A program made the translations under genes and the position numbers. Shown one piece after another: positions 54,963-64,000 of a stretch of DNA of 64,000 nt. Source of the stretch: Opitutaceae bacterium (lineage in GTDB: Bacteria; Verrucomicrobiota; Verrucomicrobiia; Opitutales; Opitutaceae); NCBI GenBank assembly GCA_030648295.1, contig JAUSID010000148.1, positions 1 to 64,000 of the forward strand, written 5' to 3'. The notes beneath the pieces are model-generated. The model worked only from the letters and a program-made list of their open reading frames with translations. It made no database searches and was not told the origin of the DNA. Each line of letters starts with the position of its first letter. The stretch's first letter is position 1.

Positions 54963-55444
54963 CCAATCAGAGCATCGCACCCTGGGAGCGCGGGCGTCTC
55001 GCCCGCCCGATCGTTTCAATCGCCCGACGGACTTTCCCCATCATTGCGGTCCGAGGCCGCGGGCCAGGGAAAGAATAATTGGCGAGCACGGGCAGCCTGC
55101 CCGCACTGATCGAGTGGCTGCGGCTTCCCCGTTCGGCAGGCTTAGGGCCCCGAGCCGATTCGACGGGCTCACGGCCATCTGTGATTTCGACTGAAAGGCC
55201 TCGAGCTTGTCGAGAGGCCTGTCGAGGGGCAGCCGCAGATTCGGTCGAATATTGCGATCGCATTCCTTTACGGCCGGGGGCGGCCGCGCTCCCAGGCAAG
55301 CGTTGCGGGCGGGACCCAGCCTTCGCCCAAGGCTTCGGCGGGCAGGCTGCCCGCGCTCCCAGGACTGTCGCGCCGCACGGCGTTTCAATAACGTTCGGCT
55401 AATACTCTTGCGCCACCCCGCCACCGGACTTGGTTTGGTCCGTC
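54963..55444. repeat. Spacer rich in REP-like palindromes upstream of dnaE
   Basis: No gene in 480 bp. Palindromes are at 54982-55008 (GGGAGCGCGGGCGTCTCGCC type), 55081-55111 (GCACGGGCAGCCTGCCCGC), 55272-55295 and 55338-55362 (GGGCAGGCTGCCCGCGCTCC). An inverted pair around TCGAGCTTGTCGAGAGGCC lies near 55200-55225. Several are followed or preceded by CTCCCAGG or its complement, the family's constant part. Confidence 0.7.
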
Positions 55445-58400
55445 TTGGCTACGACTGACAAAAACTTCGTCCACCTCCACGTTCACACCGATTACAGTCT
55501 GCTCGACGGCTGCTGCCGGATCGATCGACTGGTGGAGCGTGCCACGGAACTCGGGATGGGCGCGCTCGCCCTCACCGACCATGGAAATCTGTTCGGCGCG
55601 ATCGAGTTCTACAACCAGGCCAGGGCGAAGGGCATCAAGCCGCTGATCGGCTGCGAACTCTACCTCGTCGAGACGTCGCGGCTCGAAAAAAACGGCCGTT
55701 CCGACGAGGGAAAAACGATCTTCCACCTCGGGCTGCTGGCGAAGAATCTCACCGGCTACCAGAACCTGCTGAAGCTGGTCTCGGACGCGCACCTCAAAGG
55801 TTTCTATTACAAGCCGCGCACCGATCTCGAGATGCTCGCGAAGCACTCCGCCGGCCTGCTCGGTTTTACCGGCTGCCTCGCCGCCCTCGTGCCGCAGCAC
55901 CTGCTCCATGACCGCTACGACGAAGCGCGGAAAGCCTGCGGCCGGTTCGTGGAAATCTTCGGCCGCGAAAATTATTTCGTCGAAATCCAGGATCACGGCA
56001 TCGCGGAGCAGAAGAAAATTATTCCCGGCCTGTTGAAGCTCGCGGAGGAGTTCGGACTCAAAGTGATCGCGACGAACGATGTCCATTACGTGCGCGCGCA
56101 GGATTCCGGGCCGCACGATGCGATGCTTTGCATCCAGACGGGCGCGAAAATCGACGAGGAGAAGCGGATGCGGTTCGACGGAACGCAATTCTACCTCAAG
56201 TCGCGCGAAGAGATGGAGCGGCTGTTCATCGAGGTGCCGGAGTCGGTCACGAACACGCAGCTCGTGGCCGATATGTGTGAACTCTCAATCCCGTTTCCGA
56301 AGGGCAGCGAACGCTATCCGCGTTACCCGCTGCCGCCGGAGGTGAAGTCAACCCGCACGCCCGCGGGTTACCTGCACGATCTGTGTGTCGCGGGGCTGAA
56401 GGCTCGTTACGGCTACGATTTCGAGGCCGTTTCCCAGCGGCCGGTCGTCGCAGAGCGACTGGCCAAGCTGGTCAACCTGCCGGCCGGCCAGAAACCGCAG
56501 CCGCCCGATTACAGCGGACTGGCGCTCGACGAGGAGCTCGCGGTGCGGATGGGTTACGAGCTCGCGATCATCAATGTCACCGGCTTCGTCGATTACTTTC
56601 TCGTTGTCTGGGATTTCATCCACTGGGCGAAGGAGCACGGCGTGCCGGTCGGGCCGGGCCGCGGTTCCGGCGCCGGCTGTCTCGTCGCCTACCTGCTCGC
56701 GATCACGAACCTCGACCCGATCCGGTTCAAGCTGCTGTTCGAGCGGTTCCTCAACCCGGAGCGCGTGTCGCCCCCCGACTTCGACATCGACTTCTGCATG
56801 CGCCGGCGCGGCGAGGTGATCGATTACGTGCGCCAGAAATACGGCGACCAGTGCGTGGCCAACATCATCACGTATGGCACGCTCGGCGCGAAGATGGTCA
56901 TCCGCGACATCTCGCGCGTGCACAACCTCGCCTTCGCCGACGCCGATCGGCTGGCGAAGATGATTCCCGACGAACTCAATATCACGCTCGAGGACTCGAT
57001 CACCAGGAGCGCGGAGCTGCGCGACGAGGTGAACAAGAATCCGGTCGCGAAGAGAATCTTCGACCAGGCGCGCGTGCTCGAAGGCATGGTGCGCAACACC
57101 GGCAAGCACGCGGCCGGCATCATCATCACGGACAAGCCGCTCGACGAGTTCGTCCCGCTGACGTTGCAGGAGGGCGATGTCACGGTGCAGTTCGACATGA
57201 ACGCGGTGGGCAAACTCGGCCTGCTGAAGATGGATTTCCTCGGGCTGAAGACGCTCACCGTGATCGCGGACGCCGTGGACAACGTCCGCCGAACGGCGGA
57301 CCCGAAGTTCGACATCGAGCAACTGCCGCTCGACGACCCGAAAACCTACGCGCTGCTCAATGTCGGCAAGACGGTGGGCGTGTTCCAGCTCGAGTCGCCC
57401 GGGATGCAGAACGCCTGCAAGCTCGTGGGCGTCTCGAACATCGACGACATCAACGCCATCGGCGCGCTCTACCGGCCGGGCCCGATGGCGTTCATCCCCG
57501 ACTACGCCCGCGGCAAGAAGGATCCGTCCACCGTCACCTATCCGCACCCGCTGCTCGAACTGTCGCTGAAGGAGACCTACGGCATCATCGTCTACCAGGA
57601 GCAGGTGATGGAGTGCGCGAAGATCATCGCCGGCTACACGCTGGGCGGCGCCGACATGCTGCGGCGCGCCATGGGCAAGAAGGACGCCGAGGCGATGGCG
57701 AAGGAGCGGATCAAGTTCGTCGACGGCGCAAAGCGCGTGAACAACATCGATGAGAGGCAGGCGAACGAAATCTTCGACCTGTTGAACAAGTTCGCCAGCT
57801 ACGGCTTCAACAAATCCCACTCGGCCGCCTACGCGATGCTGAGCTACCAGACCGCGTATCTCAAAGCCAACTACCCCGTTCAGTTCATGGCGGCGATGCT
57901 CAGCGCCGAGCTCGGCAACGCGGAAAAGGTTTCCCACTTCATCGCCGAGGCGGGCGCCATGGGGCTGACCGTACTCGGACCCGACGTGAACGAGTCGCGC
58001 GAGATGTTCACGCCGGTCGGCTCCAAGATCCGCTTCGGTCTCGCGGGCGTGAAGGGCGTCGGTGAACTCGCCGCGCAAAAGATTATCGAGGAACGCGAGA
58101 AAAACGGGCCGTATACCGACTTCGCCGACCTCGCGCGCCGAGTGGATGGCCGGGCGATCAACAAGCGCGTGCTCGAACACCTGACGAAGACAGGCGCGTT
58201 CGATTTCAGCGGCGCGCCGCGGAAACAGCTGTTCGACGGCATCGACTCCGCGCTCGCCGGCGCCGCCGCGCAGGCGCGGGATCGCGCCGCCGGTCAGCAC
58301 AGTTTCATGGATCTTCTGGCGGAGGATCCCGCGCCGAGGAAGAACGGCACCAATGGCGGCGCGAGGGCGGCGGATCGCGCGGGTTCGCCCGGGCCGGCGC

Positions 58401-59113
58401 TCCCGGCGACCGATGAGGATTTTTCCGCCGCCGAGCGGCTCGCCTTCGAGAAGGAACTGCTCGGGTTCTACGTGTCCGGCCACCCGATGAACACCTACGC
58501 CGGACTCGCCGAGGCGATCGACACGTTCGCGGTCGAGGAACTCCTGGGACAGTCGGACCGGACCGAATTCCGGCTCTGCGGCATCGCGAGCAACCTGGTG
58601 AAGAAACTTTCGAAGCGCGACAACCGCCCCTGGGTGGCGTTCACGCTCGCGACCAAACATGCGGCCCTCGGGCTGAACATGTTCGCGGACGCGTACGCCG
58701 CGTACGGCCAGACGCTCGCCGAGAATGCGCTCGTGCTGGTGCAGGGGACCATTCTCGTCAACCAGGAGGGCGCGCGGATCAACGTGAAGGAATGCTACCC
58801 GCTCGACGCGCAGGTGGCGGGATTAGTGAAGAAAGTGACGTGGCTGCTGCATCCGCAGCACGCGGAGGTGGGCGCGTTCCTGCGGCTGCTGCGCGAGACG
58901 TTGAACAAGCAGGCTGGCGACACGCGCGTGGAGTTCGGCTTCGTATTCGAGAACCGGATTGCCCCGGTGGCCGAGGCCAGTACCGCCCTCGCGTGGAAGC
59001 TCAATGCCGCGGCGTTTCAAGACCTGCGGTCCCATCCGGCGGTCGCGGGCGTCCAGATCGAAACACGCCGGATCGAGCTGAAGCAGGATCGGCGCTGGGC
59101 CAAGCGAGCGTAG
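55445..59113 (+). CDS. dnaE: DNA polymerase III subunit alpha
   Basis: The replicative polymerase, 1222 residues. The N-terminal PHP domain starts [18 protein letters not shown]. The palm contains [13 protein letters not shown] and the catalytic acids in [15 protein letters not shown] near residues 443-449. The later Asp, the [13 protein letters not shown]-like region, [20 protein letters not shown] and the helix-hairpin-helix [12 protein letters not shown] follow, then an OB fold ([20 protein letters not shown]). The likely start is TTG at 55445 giving [16 protein letters not shown]; another TTG at 55430 is in frame. It stands alone after a repeat-rich spacer. Confidence 0.97.
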   Translation: MATTDKNFVHLHVHTDYSLLDGCCRIDRLVERATELGMGALALTDHGNLFGAIEFYNQARAKGIKPLIGCELYLVETSRLEKNGRSDEGKTIFHLGLLAKNLTGYQNLLKLVSDAHLKGFYYKPRTDLEMLAKHSAGLLGFTGCLAALVPQHLLHDRYDEARKACGRFVEIFGRENYFVEIQDHGIAEQKKIIPGLLKLAEEFGLKVIATNDVHYVRAQDSGPHDAMLCIQTGAKIDEEKRMRFDGTQFYLKSREEMERLFIEVPESVTNTQLVADMCELSIPFPKGSERYPRYPLPPEVKSTRTPAGYLHDLCVAGLKARYGYDFEAVSQRPVVAERLAKLVNLPAGQKPQPPDYSGLALDEELAVRMGYELAIINVTGFVDYFLVVWDFIHWAKEHGVPVGPGRGSGAGCLVAYLLAITNLDPIRFKLLFERFLNPERVSPPDFDIDFCMRRRGEVIDYVRQKYGDQCVANIITYGTLGAKMVIRDISRVHNLAFADADRLAKMIPDELNITLEDSITRSAELRDEVNKNPVAKRIFDQARVLEGMVRNTGKHAAGIIITDKPLDEFVPLTLQEGDVTVQFDMNAVGKLGLLKMDFLGLKTLTVIADAVDNVRRTADPKFDIEQLPLDDPKTYALLNVGKTVGVFQLESPGMQNACKLVGVSNIDDINAIGALYRPGPMAFIPDYARGKKDPSTVTYPHPLLELSLKETYGIIVYQEQVMECAKIIAGYTLGGADMLRRAMGKKDAEAMAKERIKFVDGAKRVNNIDERQANEIFDLLNKFASYGFNKSHSAAYAMLSYQTAYLKANYPVQFMAAMLSAELGNAEKVSHFIAEAGAMGLTVLGPDVNESREMFTPVGSKIRFGLAGVKGVGELAAQKIIEEREKNGPYTDFADLARRVDGRAINKRVLEHLTKTGAFDFSGAPRKQLFDGIDSALAGAAAQARDRAAGQHSFMDLLAEDPAPRKNGTNGGARAADRAGSPGPALPATDEDFSAAERLAFEKELLGFYVSGHPMNTYAGLAEAIDTFAVEELLGQSDRTEFRLCGIASNLVKKLSKRDNRPWVAFTLATKHAALGLNMFADAYAAYGQTLAENALVLVQGTILVNQEGARINVKECYPLDAQVAGLVKKVTWLLHPQHAEVGAFLRLLRETLNKQAGDTRVEFGFVFENRIAPVAEASTALAWKLNAAAFQDLRSHPAVAGVQIETRRIELKQDRRWAKRA

Positions 59114-59131
59114 CGCGGTTTGTTCGGCTCG

Positions 59132-59154
59132 ATTTCCCGGCGTTGCCCGGGAAA
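59132..59154. terminator. Stem-loop after dnaE
   Basis: Arms ATTTCCCGG / CCGGGAAAT around a 5-base centre begin 18 bases after the dnaE stop and lie before the next start. There is no T tract. It may mark the 3' end of the dnaE mRNA. Confidence 0.45.
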
Positions 59155-59196
59155 TTGCATTTGGAGTTTCACCGTTTGGGTTTAGAGTGACCGCCC

Positions 59197-60393
59197 TTGG
59201 ACACGAAACCGCAGAATTTTTCGCCCGCCACCCACGCGCAGCCAGCCCGCTCGACGGTTGACTCCGCCGCGCTCAACCACGCGGCGCGGATTCTCGCGGC
59301 GGCGACGGACGACATTCCGGCGGATGTCGCGTTGCGTCATTACTTCCTGGAGACGCGACACCTTGGTCCGCGCGAGAAGCGCGCGATCAGTCGCGCCGTG
59401 TTCTCCTATTTTCGCTGGCTGCAATGGCTCGATCCCAAGGCGTCATTCCAGAAACAGGTCGACCACGCGTGGACGCTCCAGGAGCGGTTTCGCGCCGACG
59501 AAAAGTCGATCAAGGTTGAGACGCTGGCGGCCCGCGCGGTTCCGGCCTGGCTGCACGAGGAAATGGCGGTGCCGCCCGAATACCTGCGGCAACTGCAACG
59601 CGAGCCTGCCCTCTGGCTGCGCGCGCGGCCGGGCACGGCGGCGAAACTGGCGCAGGAACTCGGTCATTGTGAGCTCTCCACCGTGGCGCCCGATGCAATC
59701 CGTTACACCGGCCACCAGGATCTGTTCCTGACGCCCGCGTTCCATCGCGGTGCATTTGAAATTCAGGATCTCACCTCCCAAATCGTCAGCCATGCCGCCG
59801 CGCCCAAGCCGGGCGAAACCTGGTGGGATGCCTGTGCCGGCGAAGGTGGCAAGACGCTCCATCTCGCCGCCCTCATGGCGAACAAGGGCGTCGTGTGGGC
59901 GTCGGATCGAAGCGAGCGCCGGTTGCAGATCCTGAAACGCCGCGCCGCCCGCGCCGAGATTTTCAATTATCGTGCCGCGCTCTGGGACGGCTCCGCGAAA
60001 CTGCCCACGAAAACGAAATTCGACGGCATCCTCATTGATGCCCCGTGCAGTGGAGTCGGTACGTGGCAGCGGAATCCACACGCCCGCTGGTCGGCAACGA
60101 TCGATGACGTCCATGAACTCGCGCGCGTGCAACGCGGCATTCTCGAGCATGCCGCTGCCGCGCTGAAGCCGCGCGGCCGGTTGCTTTATTCGGTCTGCAC
60201 GCTCACGCGGAGCGAGACCAGCGCGGTGGCTGATGCCTTCAGCGCGGCGCATCCGGAATTGCAGCCATCGGCGGTATTCGCCGCCGCCGCCACACCCTCT
60301 CCCGCCGCACCGCCGTCGGCGCCCGCCGTGACGCTTTGGCCGCACGAGCTGAACGCAAACGGCATGTTCATCGCCGCGTGGGTCCGCACCTGA
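59197..60393 (+). CDS. RsmB/NOP family rRNA cytosine-C5 methyltransferase
   Basis: A 398-residue SAM-dependent RNA methyltransferase. The SAM-binding region includes WWDACAGEGGKTLHLAALM and VVWASDRSERRLQILKRRA. The two catalytic cysteines are in LIDAPCSGVGTWQRNP (about 281) and LLYSVCTLTRSE (about 333). The N-terminal half resembles the NusB-like/RsmB recognition domain. Likely target is 16S rRNA C967, but other members modify other sites. The start is a TTG at 59197. Its stop overlaps the next start as TGATG. Confidence 0.9.
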   Translation: MDTKPQNFSPATHAQPARSTVDSAALNHAARILAAATDDIPADVALRHYFLETRHLGPREKRAISRAVFSYFRWLQWLDPKASFQKQVDHAWTLQERFRADEKSIKVETLAARAVPAWLHEEMAVPPEYLRQLQREPALWLRARPGTAAKLAQELGHCELSTVAPDAIRYTGHQDLFLTPAFHRGAFEIQDLTSQIVSHAAAPKPGETWWDACAGEGGKTLHLAALMANKGVVWASDRSERRLQILKRRAARAEIFNYRAALWDGSAKLPTKTKFDGILIDAPCSGVGTWQRNPHARWSATIDDVHELARVQRGILEHAAAALKPRGRLLYSVCTLTRSETSAVADAFSAAHPELQPSAVFAAAATPSPAAPPSAPAVTLWPHELNANGMFIAAWVRT

Positions 60394-62003
60394 TGCCGCT
60401 CGCCCGCCCAACCACGAGCGCGTCGCCCCACGTCGCACGATGGCTGCAATGGGCTTTTGTTTTTCCCGTCCTCGCGTTCGCCTGGCTCCGTTTTTCGGAT
60501 AATACCGCCGACAACGATCTCTGGGGTCACGTCCTCTACGGCCAGCGCATGCTCGCGCTGGGCCGCATCGAGACGACAGACGTACTCTCGTGGACGGCGG
60601 CGGGCGAGCGGTGGATCAATCACGAAACCGCGGCCGAACTCGTGCTCGCGCTCGTCCATCGCGCCGGCGGCAGTGCCGGACTGTGGTTCTTCATGATGGG
60701 CATGGCCGCGGTGACGCTCACGTGGGCCGGCGTTGAAGGAACACGTGGTCGCGCTCGCGCCGCGGTCACGCTCACGCTGCTGGCGGTTTCCACGAACTTC
60801 ATCGCGATGGGCTACGCCGTGCGGCCGCAGCTCTTCACGATGCTTGGTTTCGTCGCGCTCCTGGCGACGTTGCGCCGCTTTCTGTCCGGCCGGCTGGCGT
60901 GGGGCTGGCTGCTGCCGCCGCTGTTCGCCGCATGGGTGAATTTTCACGGCGGTTATCTTGCCGGCTGGCTCGTGTTGCTGCTGGCGGTCGGCGTCGAAAC
61001 GGCAACGCGATTCTCGCACCGCAGCGCGTCCACGGATGCTGGCCGCAGTTTCGCCGCTCCACTTCTCCTCGTGGTGTCATGCACCGCCGCGCTCGCCGCG
61101 AACCCCGAGGGATTTCACCTGCTGGCGTGGACACTGCAAACGGTGCGGCTGCCGCGGCCGTCGATCACGGAATGGCAGCCGATGCCGCTGTCGCTGTCCG
61201 CCGTCCCATTTTTTTTCGTCGTAGCGAGCACCTTGCTCGCCTGGATGTTGAGCCGGCGTCCGCGGCATTGGTGGCAGGCGGCCGTGCTCGCCGTACTGGC
61301 GGTGATGGCCGTGCTGCAGCAGCGGCACGCGCCGCTGTTCGGGCTGGCGAACCTGATTTTCACGCCCGAGCACCTGGCCGACGCGCTGAGCCGGCTCGCC
61401 GTCCATGTACGCGGACTCATCGAAACTTTGCACCAGCCCGCCATGCAGGCCGTCGTGGGCTTGGGCCTGGCCGCGGCCGGCGTCGCCGCGATTGCAGCCA
61501 GCCTCCGGCTGCCGCGCGAGCATGCGTTCGCCATCGAGGTGCCGGCGGATGTGTATCCAGTTTCCGCAATCGCATTCATCCGCGAACACGCGCTCGAAGG
61601 AAACACGATCACGTTCTTCGACTGGGGCCAGCAGGTGCTTTGGGAACTCCCGCGCAATCCCGTGTCGTTCGACGGACGGCTCGACACGGTGTATTCGCGA
61701 GCCGTGATGGATGCGCACTGGCGATTCTATGCCGGCGAGCCACCGGGGCCGGCCCTCGATTTTGCACGCGCCGCCGTGGCGCTCTTGCCCACCGCGTCGG
61801 GCGGGGTTGATGTGCTGCGGCGCAACGGGTGGAAACTCGCGTACCGCGATCCGCTGGCAGCCGTTCTGGTACGTAACCCGGCCGATTTTCCGCGGCTCGC
61901 CGCTGCGCCACACCCCGTACTCACCGGCCCATCCGCGCTTCAAGGTCGGGCCCGTTTTCCCGACCAACCACCGCTGCTGGCAACGGCGACGCGACCGCGC
62001 TGA
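60393..62003 (+). CDS. Polytopic membrane protein, glycosyltransferase-like
   Basis: A 536-residue protein with about ten membrane helices. The N-terminal pattern DNDLWGHVLYGQRMLALGRI, WINHETAAELVLAL resembles the conserved start of a family of large membrane proteins distantly related to GT-C glycosyltransferases, in which the Asp in the first loop is thought to matter. The C-terminal soluble part has FDWGQQVLWELPRNPVSFDG. The function is not proven. It is translationally coupled (TGATG) to the RNA methyltransferase upstream and followed by a SAM methyltransferase four bases after its stop. Confidence 0.82.
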   Translation: MPLARPTTSASPHVARWLQWAFVFPVLAFAWLRFSDNTADNDLWGHVLYGQRMLALGRIETTDVLSWTAAGERWINHETAAELVLALVHRAGGSAGLWFFMMGMAAVTLTWAGVEGTRGRARAAVTLTLLAVSTNFIAMGYAVRPQLFTMLGFVALLATLRRFLSGRLAWGWLLPPLFAAWVNFHGGYLAGWLVLLLAVGVETATRFSHRSASTDAGRSFAAPLLLVVSCTAALAANPEGFHLLAWTLQTVRLPRPSITEWQPMPLSLSAVPFFFVVASTLLAWMLSRRPRHWWQAAVLAVLAVMAVLQQRHAPLFGLANLIFTPEHLADALSRLAVHVRGLIETLHQPAMQAVVGLGLAAAGVAAIAASLRLPREHAFAIEVPADVYPVSAIAFIREHALEGNTITFFDWGQQVLWELPRNPVSFDGRLDTVYSRAVMDAHWRFYAGEPPGPALDFARAAVALLPTASGGVDVLRRNGWKLAYRDPLAAVLVRNPADFPRLAAAPHPVLTGPSALQGRARFPDQPPLLATATRPR

Positions 62004-62007
62004 TCCC

Positions 62008-62913
62008 ATGGAGAAACCGGCGAAAATTTCCGCCGCGCAGGTTCGCGCCGACTTCAACGATCTGCACGCGGTCGTACACTATACGCGCGCGGCACATGAA
62101 CTCGGGTTGTGGAAATCGGAACGGCTGCTGATCGAGCGTTTCTTTCCCGAGCGCGACGCACCACTGCTCGAAGCCGGTTGCGGTGCCGGCCGCGTGACGC
62201 TCGGGTTGTGGTCGCTCGGGTATCGCCGGCTCACTGCGTTCGACTTCGCCCAGGAGCTCATCGATCAGGCGATCAGCCTCGCGACCGAGCGCGGCGCGAC
62301 GCCCATCCGCTTTCTTCACGCCGACGCCACTCAACTCCCTCCCGGCCTTTGTCATCTATTAGATGACAAACCGGGAGTTCCTCCCATAGGAGAGTCCAGC
62401 CACCGATGTCATCTAATAGATGACAAAGTGGATCACGGTTCGCGGCGGGAGCGGCCAGCACAAGAAGAAGAGCGCGGGACAGAGTGTGCCGGCGTGCCGT
62501 TTGCCGGCGCGTTGTTCATGTTCAACGGACTGATGCAGATTCCCGGTCGGGAAAACCGCCGCGTCGCGCTACGCGAGTTGCACCGCGTCTGCCGGCCCGG
62601 CGCGCCGCTGCTCTTCACCACCCACGATCGCGATCACTCGCCCACCGAATGCGCGCTGTGGCGGCTCGAAACCCTGCGCTGGATACGCGGCGAACAGGAT
62701 CCGCGGCTGGTCGAGTTCGGTGACCGCTATTTCGAGGACCAGGCCTGCCGCACGTTCATGCACCTGCCGGACCGCCGCGAAATCCTCGAAGACCTCGCCG
62801 CGACCGGCTGGCGGCACGAGTTCGATGAAATGCGTGCGAAACTAGCGAGGGAGCCGCGCGCCGTCCGGGATTTTTCCGACGAGTGCCGCTTCTGGGTCGC
62901 GCAGCGCGCTTGA
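62008..62913 (+). CDS. Class I SAM-dependent methyltransferase with in-frame repeat insertion
   Basis: A 301-residue methyltransferase with motif I LLEAGCGAGR at 53-62, TAFDFAQELIDQA and FLHADATQL, then FAGALFMFNGLMQIPGRENR and LLFTTHDRD. Between DATQL and FAGALF an inserted stretch of about 50 residues (111-163) carries two palindromic DNA repeats that encode CHLLDDK and CHLIDDK. This replaces the usual short acidic loop of motif post-II. The frame stays open, so the protein may still fold with a loop, but activity is uncertain. The substrate is unknown. Confidence 0.85.
   Translation: MEKPAKISAAQVRADFNDLHAVVHYTRAAHELGLWKSERLLIERFFPERDAPLLEAGCGAGRVTLGLWSLGYRRLTAFDFAQELIDQAISLATERGATPIRFLHADATQLPPGLCHLLDDKPGVPPIGESSHRCHLIDDKVDHGSRRERPAQEEERGTECAGVPFAGALFMFNGLMQIPGRENRRVALRELHRVCRPGAPLLFTTHDRDHSPTECALWRLETLRWIRGEQDPRLVEFGDRYFEDQACRTFMHLPDRREILEDLAATGWRHEFDEMRAKLAREPRAVRDFSDECRFWVAQRA
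62348..62425. repeat. Pair of TGTCATCTA/TAGATGACA palindromes inside the methyltransferase gene
   Basis: First copy 62348-62370: perfect 11-bp arms TTTGTCATCTA / TAGATGACAAA around one T, with outer CCCGG/CCGGG bases continuing the dyad. Second copy 62407-62425: TGTCATCTA / TAGATGACA around one A. The two share the same core and differ at the central base. Both are AT-rich compared with the surrounding gene. Confidence 0.85.
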
Positions 62914-62993
62914 CTGCATTCCATCCGTGATGAGCGGTGAAATCAGCGGCCAACGGAATTGAGCGTCTTCGCCGCCATCGACGATTTCCCGAA

Positions 62994-64000
62994 TCACCGA
63001 TCGACCTTGGGCTGGCTGCAAACGACCAGGAGGCGCGTGGCCGGATCGGGAGCCGGCGCCAGCAAACTCGCGGTGAAACCGATTCCGAAAGCCGAGAGCG
63101 CTGAAACGGCTCCAAACCACATGCCCGCGATGGTCGTGAACGTTGCCACGGCCAGCACAACGACAACTCCTCCCACGAGCCCGGCCAGCGCGCCCGTGCC
63201 ATTGGCGCGCGGCACCAGCATCCCGAGCAGAAACACGCCGACGAGGCTTCCGCCGAAAAAATTACTGATCGTGATCGTGGCCTCCAGCACATTGCCGAAC
63301 ATGCCGCCGAAACACGCCGCCACGGTTCCGATCAATCCGAACCCGCAGGTCACCAGTCGCGCGAGCCCGACTGTCCCCTCGCGCTTCCCGTCGCGCTGAT
63401 ACAGGTCCGTGATTGCAACCGTGGCGAGAGAGTTGAGCACCGCGCTGACCGTCGACATCGACGCCGCGAGCACGGCGCCGACCATCAATCCGGTGACGCC
63501 CGACGGAACTTCCTCCGCGATGAACTTCGCGAAGATCCGGTTCGAATCGAATCCCGAACCGCCTCGATCCGGATGCTGCGCGTAAAACACAAAAAGCGCC
63601 GTGCCGACGAAGAAGAGTACAAACCCGAGAGCCGTGGCCACGAGCATCGAGGAACCCAGCGCAAAGCGCGCCCGCCGCAGCGATGATGTACTCAGGAACC
63701 GCTGCATCTCCGTCTGATCCGCGCCAAACTGTGCGATCATCAGGAACGTGCCACCAATCACACAGCCGGCGAACGTGTAAGGATCACCGGGCGCCAGCGA
63801 AAAATTAAAAAAGCGCAGTTTGCCGGCGGTTTCGGCCTGCGCCCACACGCCGGACAGCCCCCCGTCGATCTGGCGCGTGATGATGAAAAGCGCGACGCCC
63901 AGTCCGCCCGCGAGCACGAACAACTGGAGGGCGTCGGTCCATACCACCGCCCGCAACCCTCCCGTCAGCGTGTAAGCGGTCGTGACGAGCCCGGTGGCGA
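62994..64000 (-). CDS. Sodium:solute symporter family protein (partial)
   Basis: The C-terminal part, about 335 residues, of an SSS-family transporter; the start lies beyond the right edge of the window. The visible part begins in the TLTGGLRAVVWTDALQ region, a hallmark of the family, and continues with QFGADQTEMQRFLST, GLMVGAVLAASMSTVSAVLN and SLATVAITDLYQR, which line the sodium and substrate sites. At least seven membrane helices are visible. The substrate may be a sugar, sialic acid or another organic compound. It is convergent to the methyltransferase gene. Confidence 0.92.
   Translation of the reverse strand, partial: ATGLVTTAYTLTGGLRAVVWTDALQLFVLAGGLGVALFIITRQIDGGLSGVWAQAETAGKLRFFNFSLAPGDPYTFAGCVIGGTFLMIAQFGADQTEMQRFLSTSSLRRARFALGSSMLVATALGFVLFFVGTALFVFYAQHPDRGGSGFDSNRIFAKFIAEEVPSGVTGLMVGAVLAASMSTVSAVLNSLATVAITDLYQRDGKREGTVGLARLVTCGFGLIGTVAACFGGMFGNVLEATITISNFFGGSLVGVFLLGMLVPRANGTGALAGLVGGVVVVLAVATFTTIAGMWFGAVSALSAFGIGFTASLLAPAPDPATRLLVVCSQPKVDR

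Noticed and set aside
56348-58660. Long minus-strand open frame (about 770 codons) opposite dnaE
   Set aside because: It lies entirely within the dnaE coding sequence, with low-complexity charged composition and no motifs.

Overview
The window comes from a GC-rich chromosome that looks like a member of the Verrucomicrobiota, most likely near Opitutaceae. This is an inference from three things: a very large TonB-dependent receptor with the MSPFEV N-terminal motif and an EF-hand loop, a sugar-oxidoreductase/HEAT-repeat pair, and intergenic spaces packed with palindromes and short tandem arrays. Several genes appear to start at TTG or GTG. No tRNA, rRNA, CRISPR array or intact transposase was seen.

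Layout. 1-1.7 kb: two broken pieces of a REP-associated tyrosine transposase (RAYT) flank a short-chain dehydrogenase gene. 1.9-8.9 kb: a TonB-dependent receptor diverges from a Tat-exported Gfo/Idh/MocA oxidoreductase and a HEAT-repeat secreted protein. 9-21 kb: housekeeping genes cysS, thrS, aspS and gpmI, with a PII-amtB-PII nitrogen module. 21-25 kb: hemH translationally coupled to a multi-PAS hybrid histidine kinase. 25.7-44.3 kb: the main feature, two consecutive same-strand operons for membrane complexes related to hydrogenase-4/formate hydrogenlyase and complex I. 44.4-55 kb: ruvC, a TauE/SafE permease, recF, gmhA, a cyclophilin, dgt, ogt, the tdh-kbl threonine degradation pair and cdd. 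55-64 kb: dnaE, an RsmB-type RNA methyltransferase, a polytopic membrane protein, a SAM methyltransferase interrupted in frame by a palindromic repeat, and the C-terminal part of a sodium:solute symporter cut by the window edge.

The 18.5-kb double cluster encodes B-C-E-F-G-I (copy A) and B-EIIA-B'-C-E-F-G-I (copy B), mostly joined by ATGA or GTGA start/stop overlaps. In both large subunits all four nickel-binding cysteines of the two CxxC motifs are replaced, and the proteins end where a hydrogenase would end after maturation. They therefore belong to the energy-converting hydrogenase-related (Ehr) type and cannot be ordinary [NiFe] hydrogenases. The electron-transfer small subunits keep their proximal cluster. 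Copy A has lost exactly one ferredoxin cluster, including the distant fourth ligand, while copy B keeps both. Copy B contains a gene joining a helix-turn-helix domain to a PtsN-like EIIA domain and has two adjacent B subunits.

The second theme is non-coding structure. Spacers hold 6-8 bp tandem arrays arranged as inverted pairs with a different unit in each spacer, hairpins with an AGGnTTTnGC-type core at gene ends and starts, REP-like palindromes, and an inverted-repeat family based on GCGAATGGACGC.
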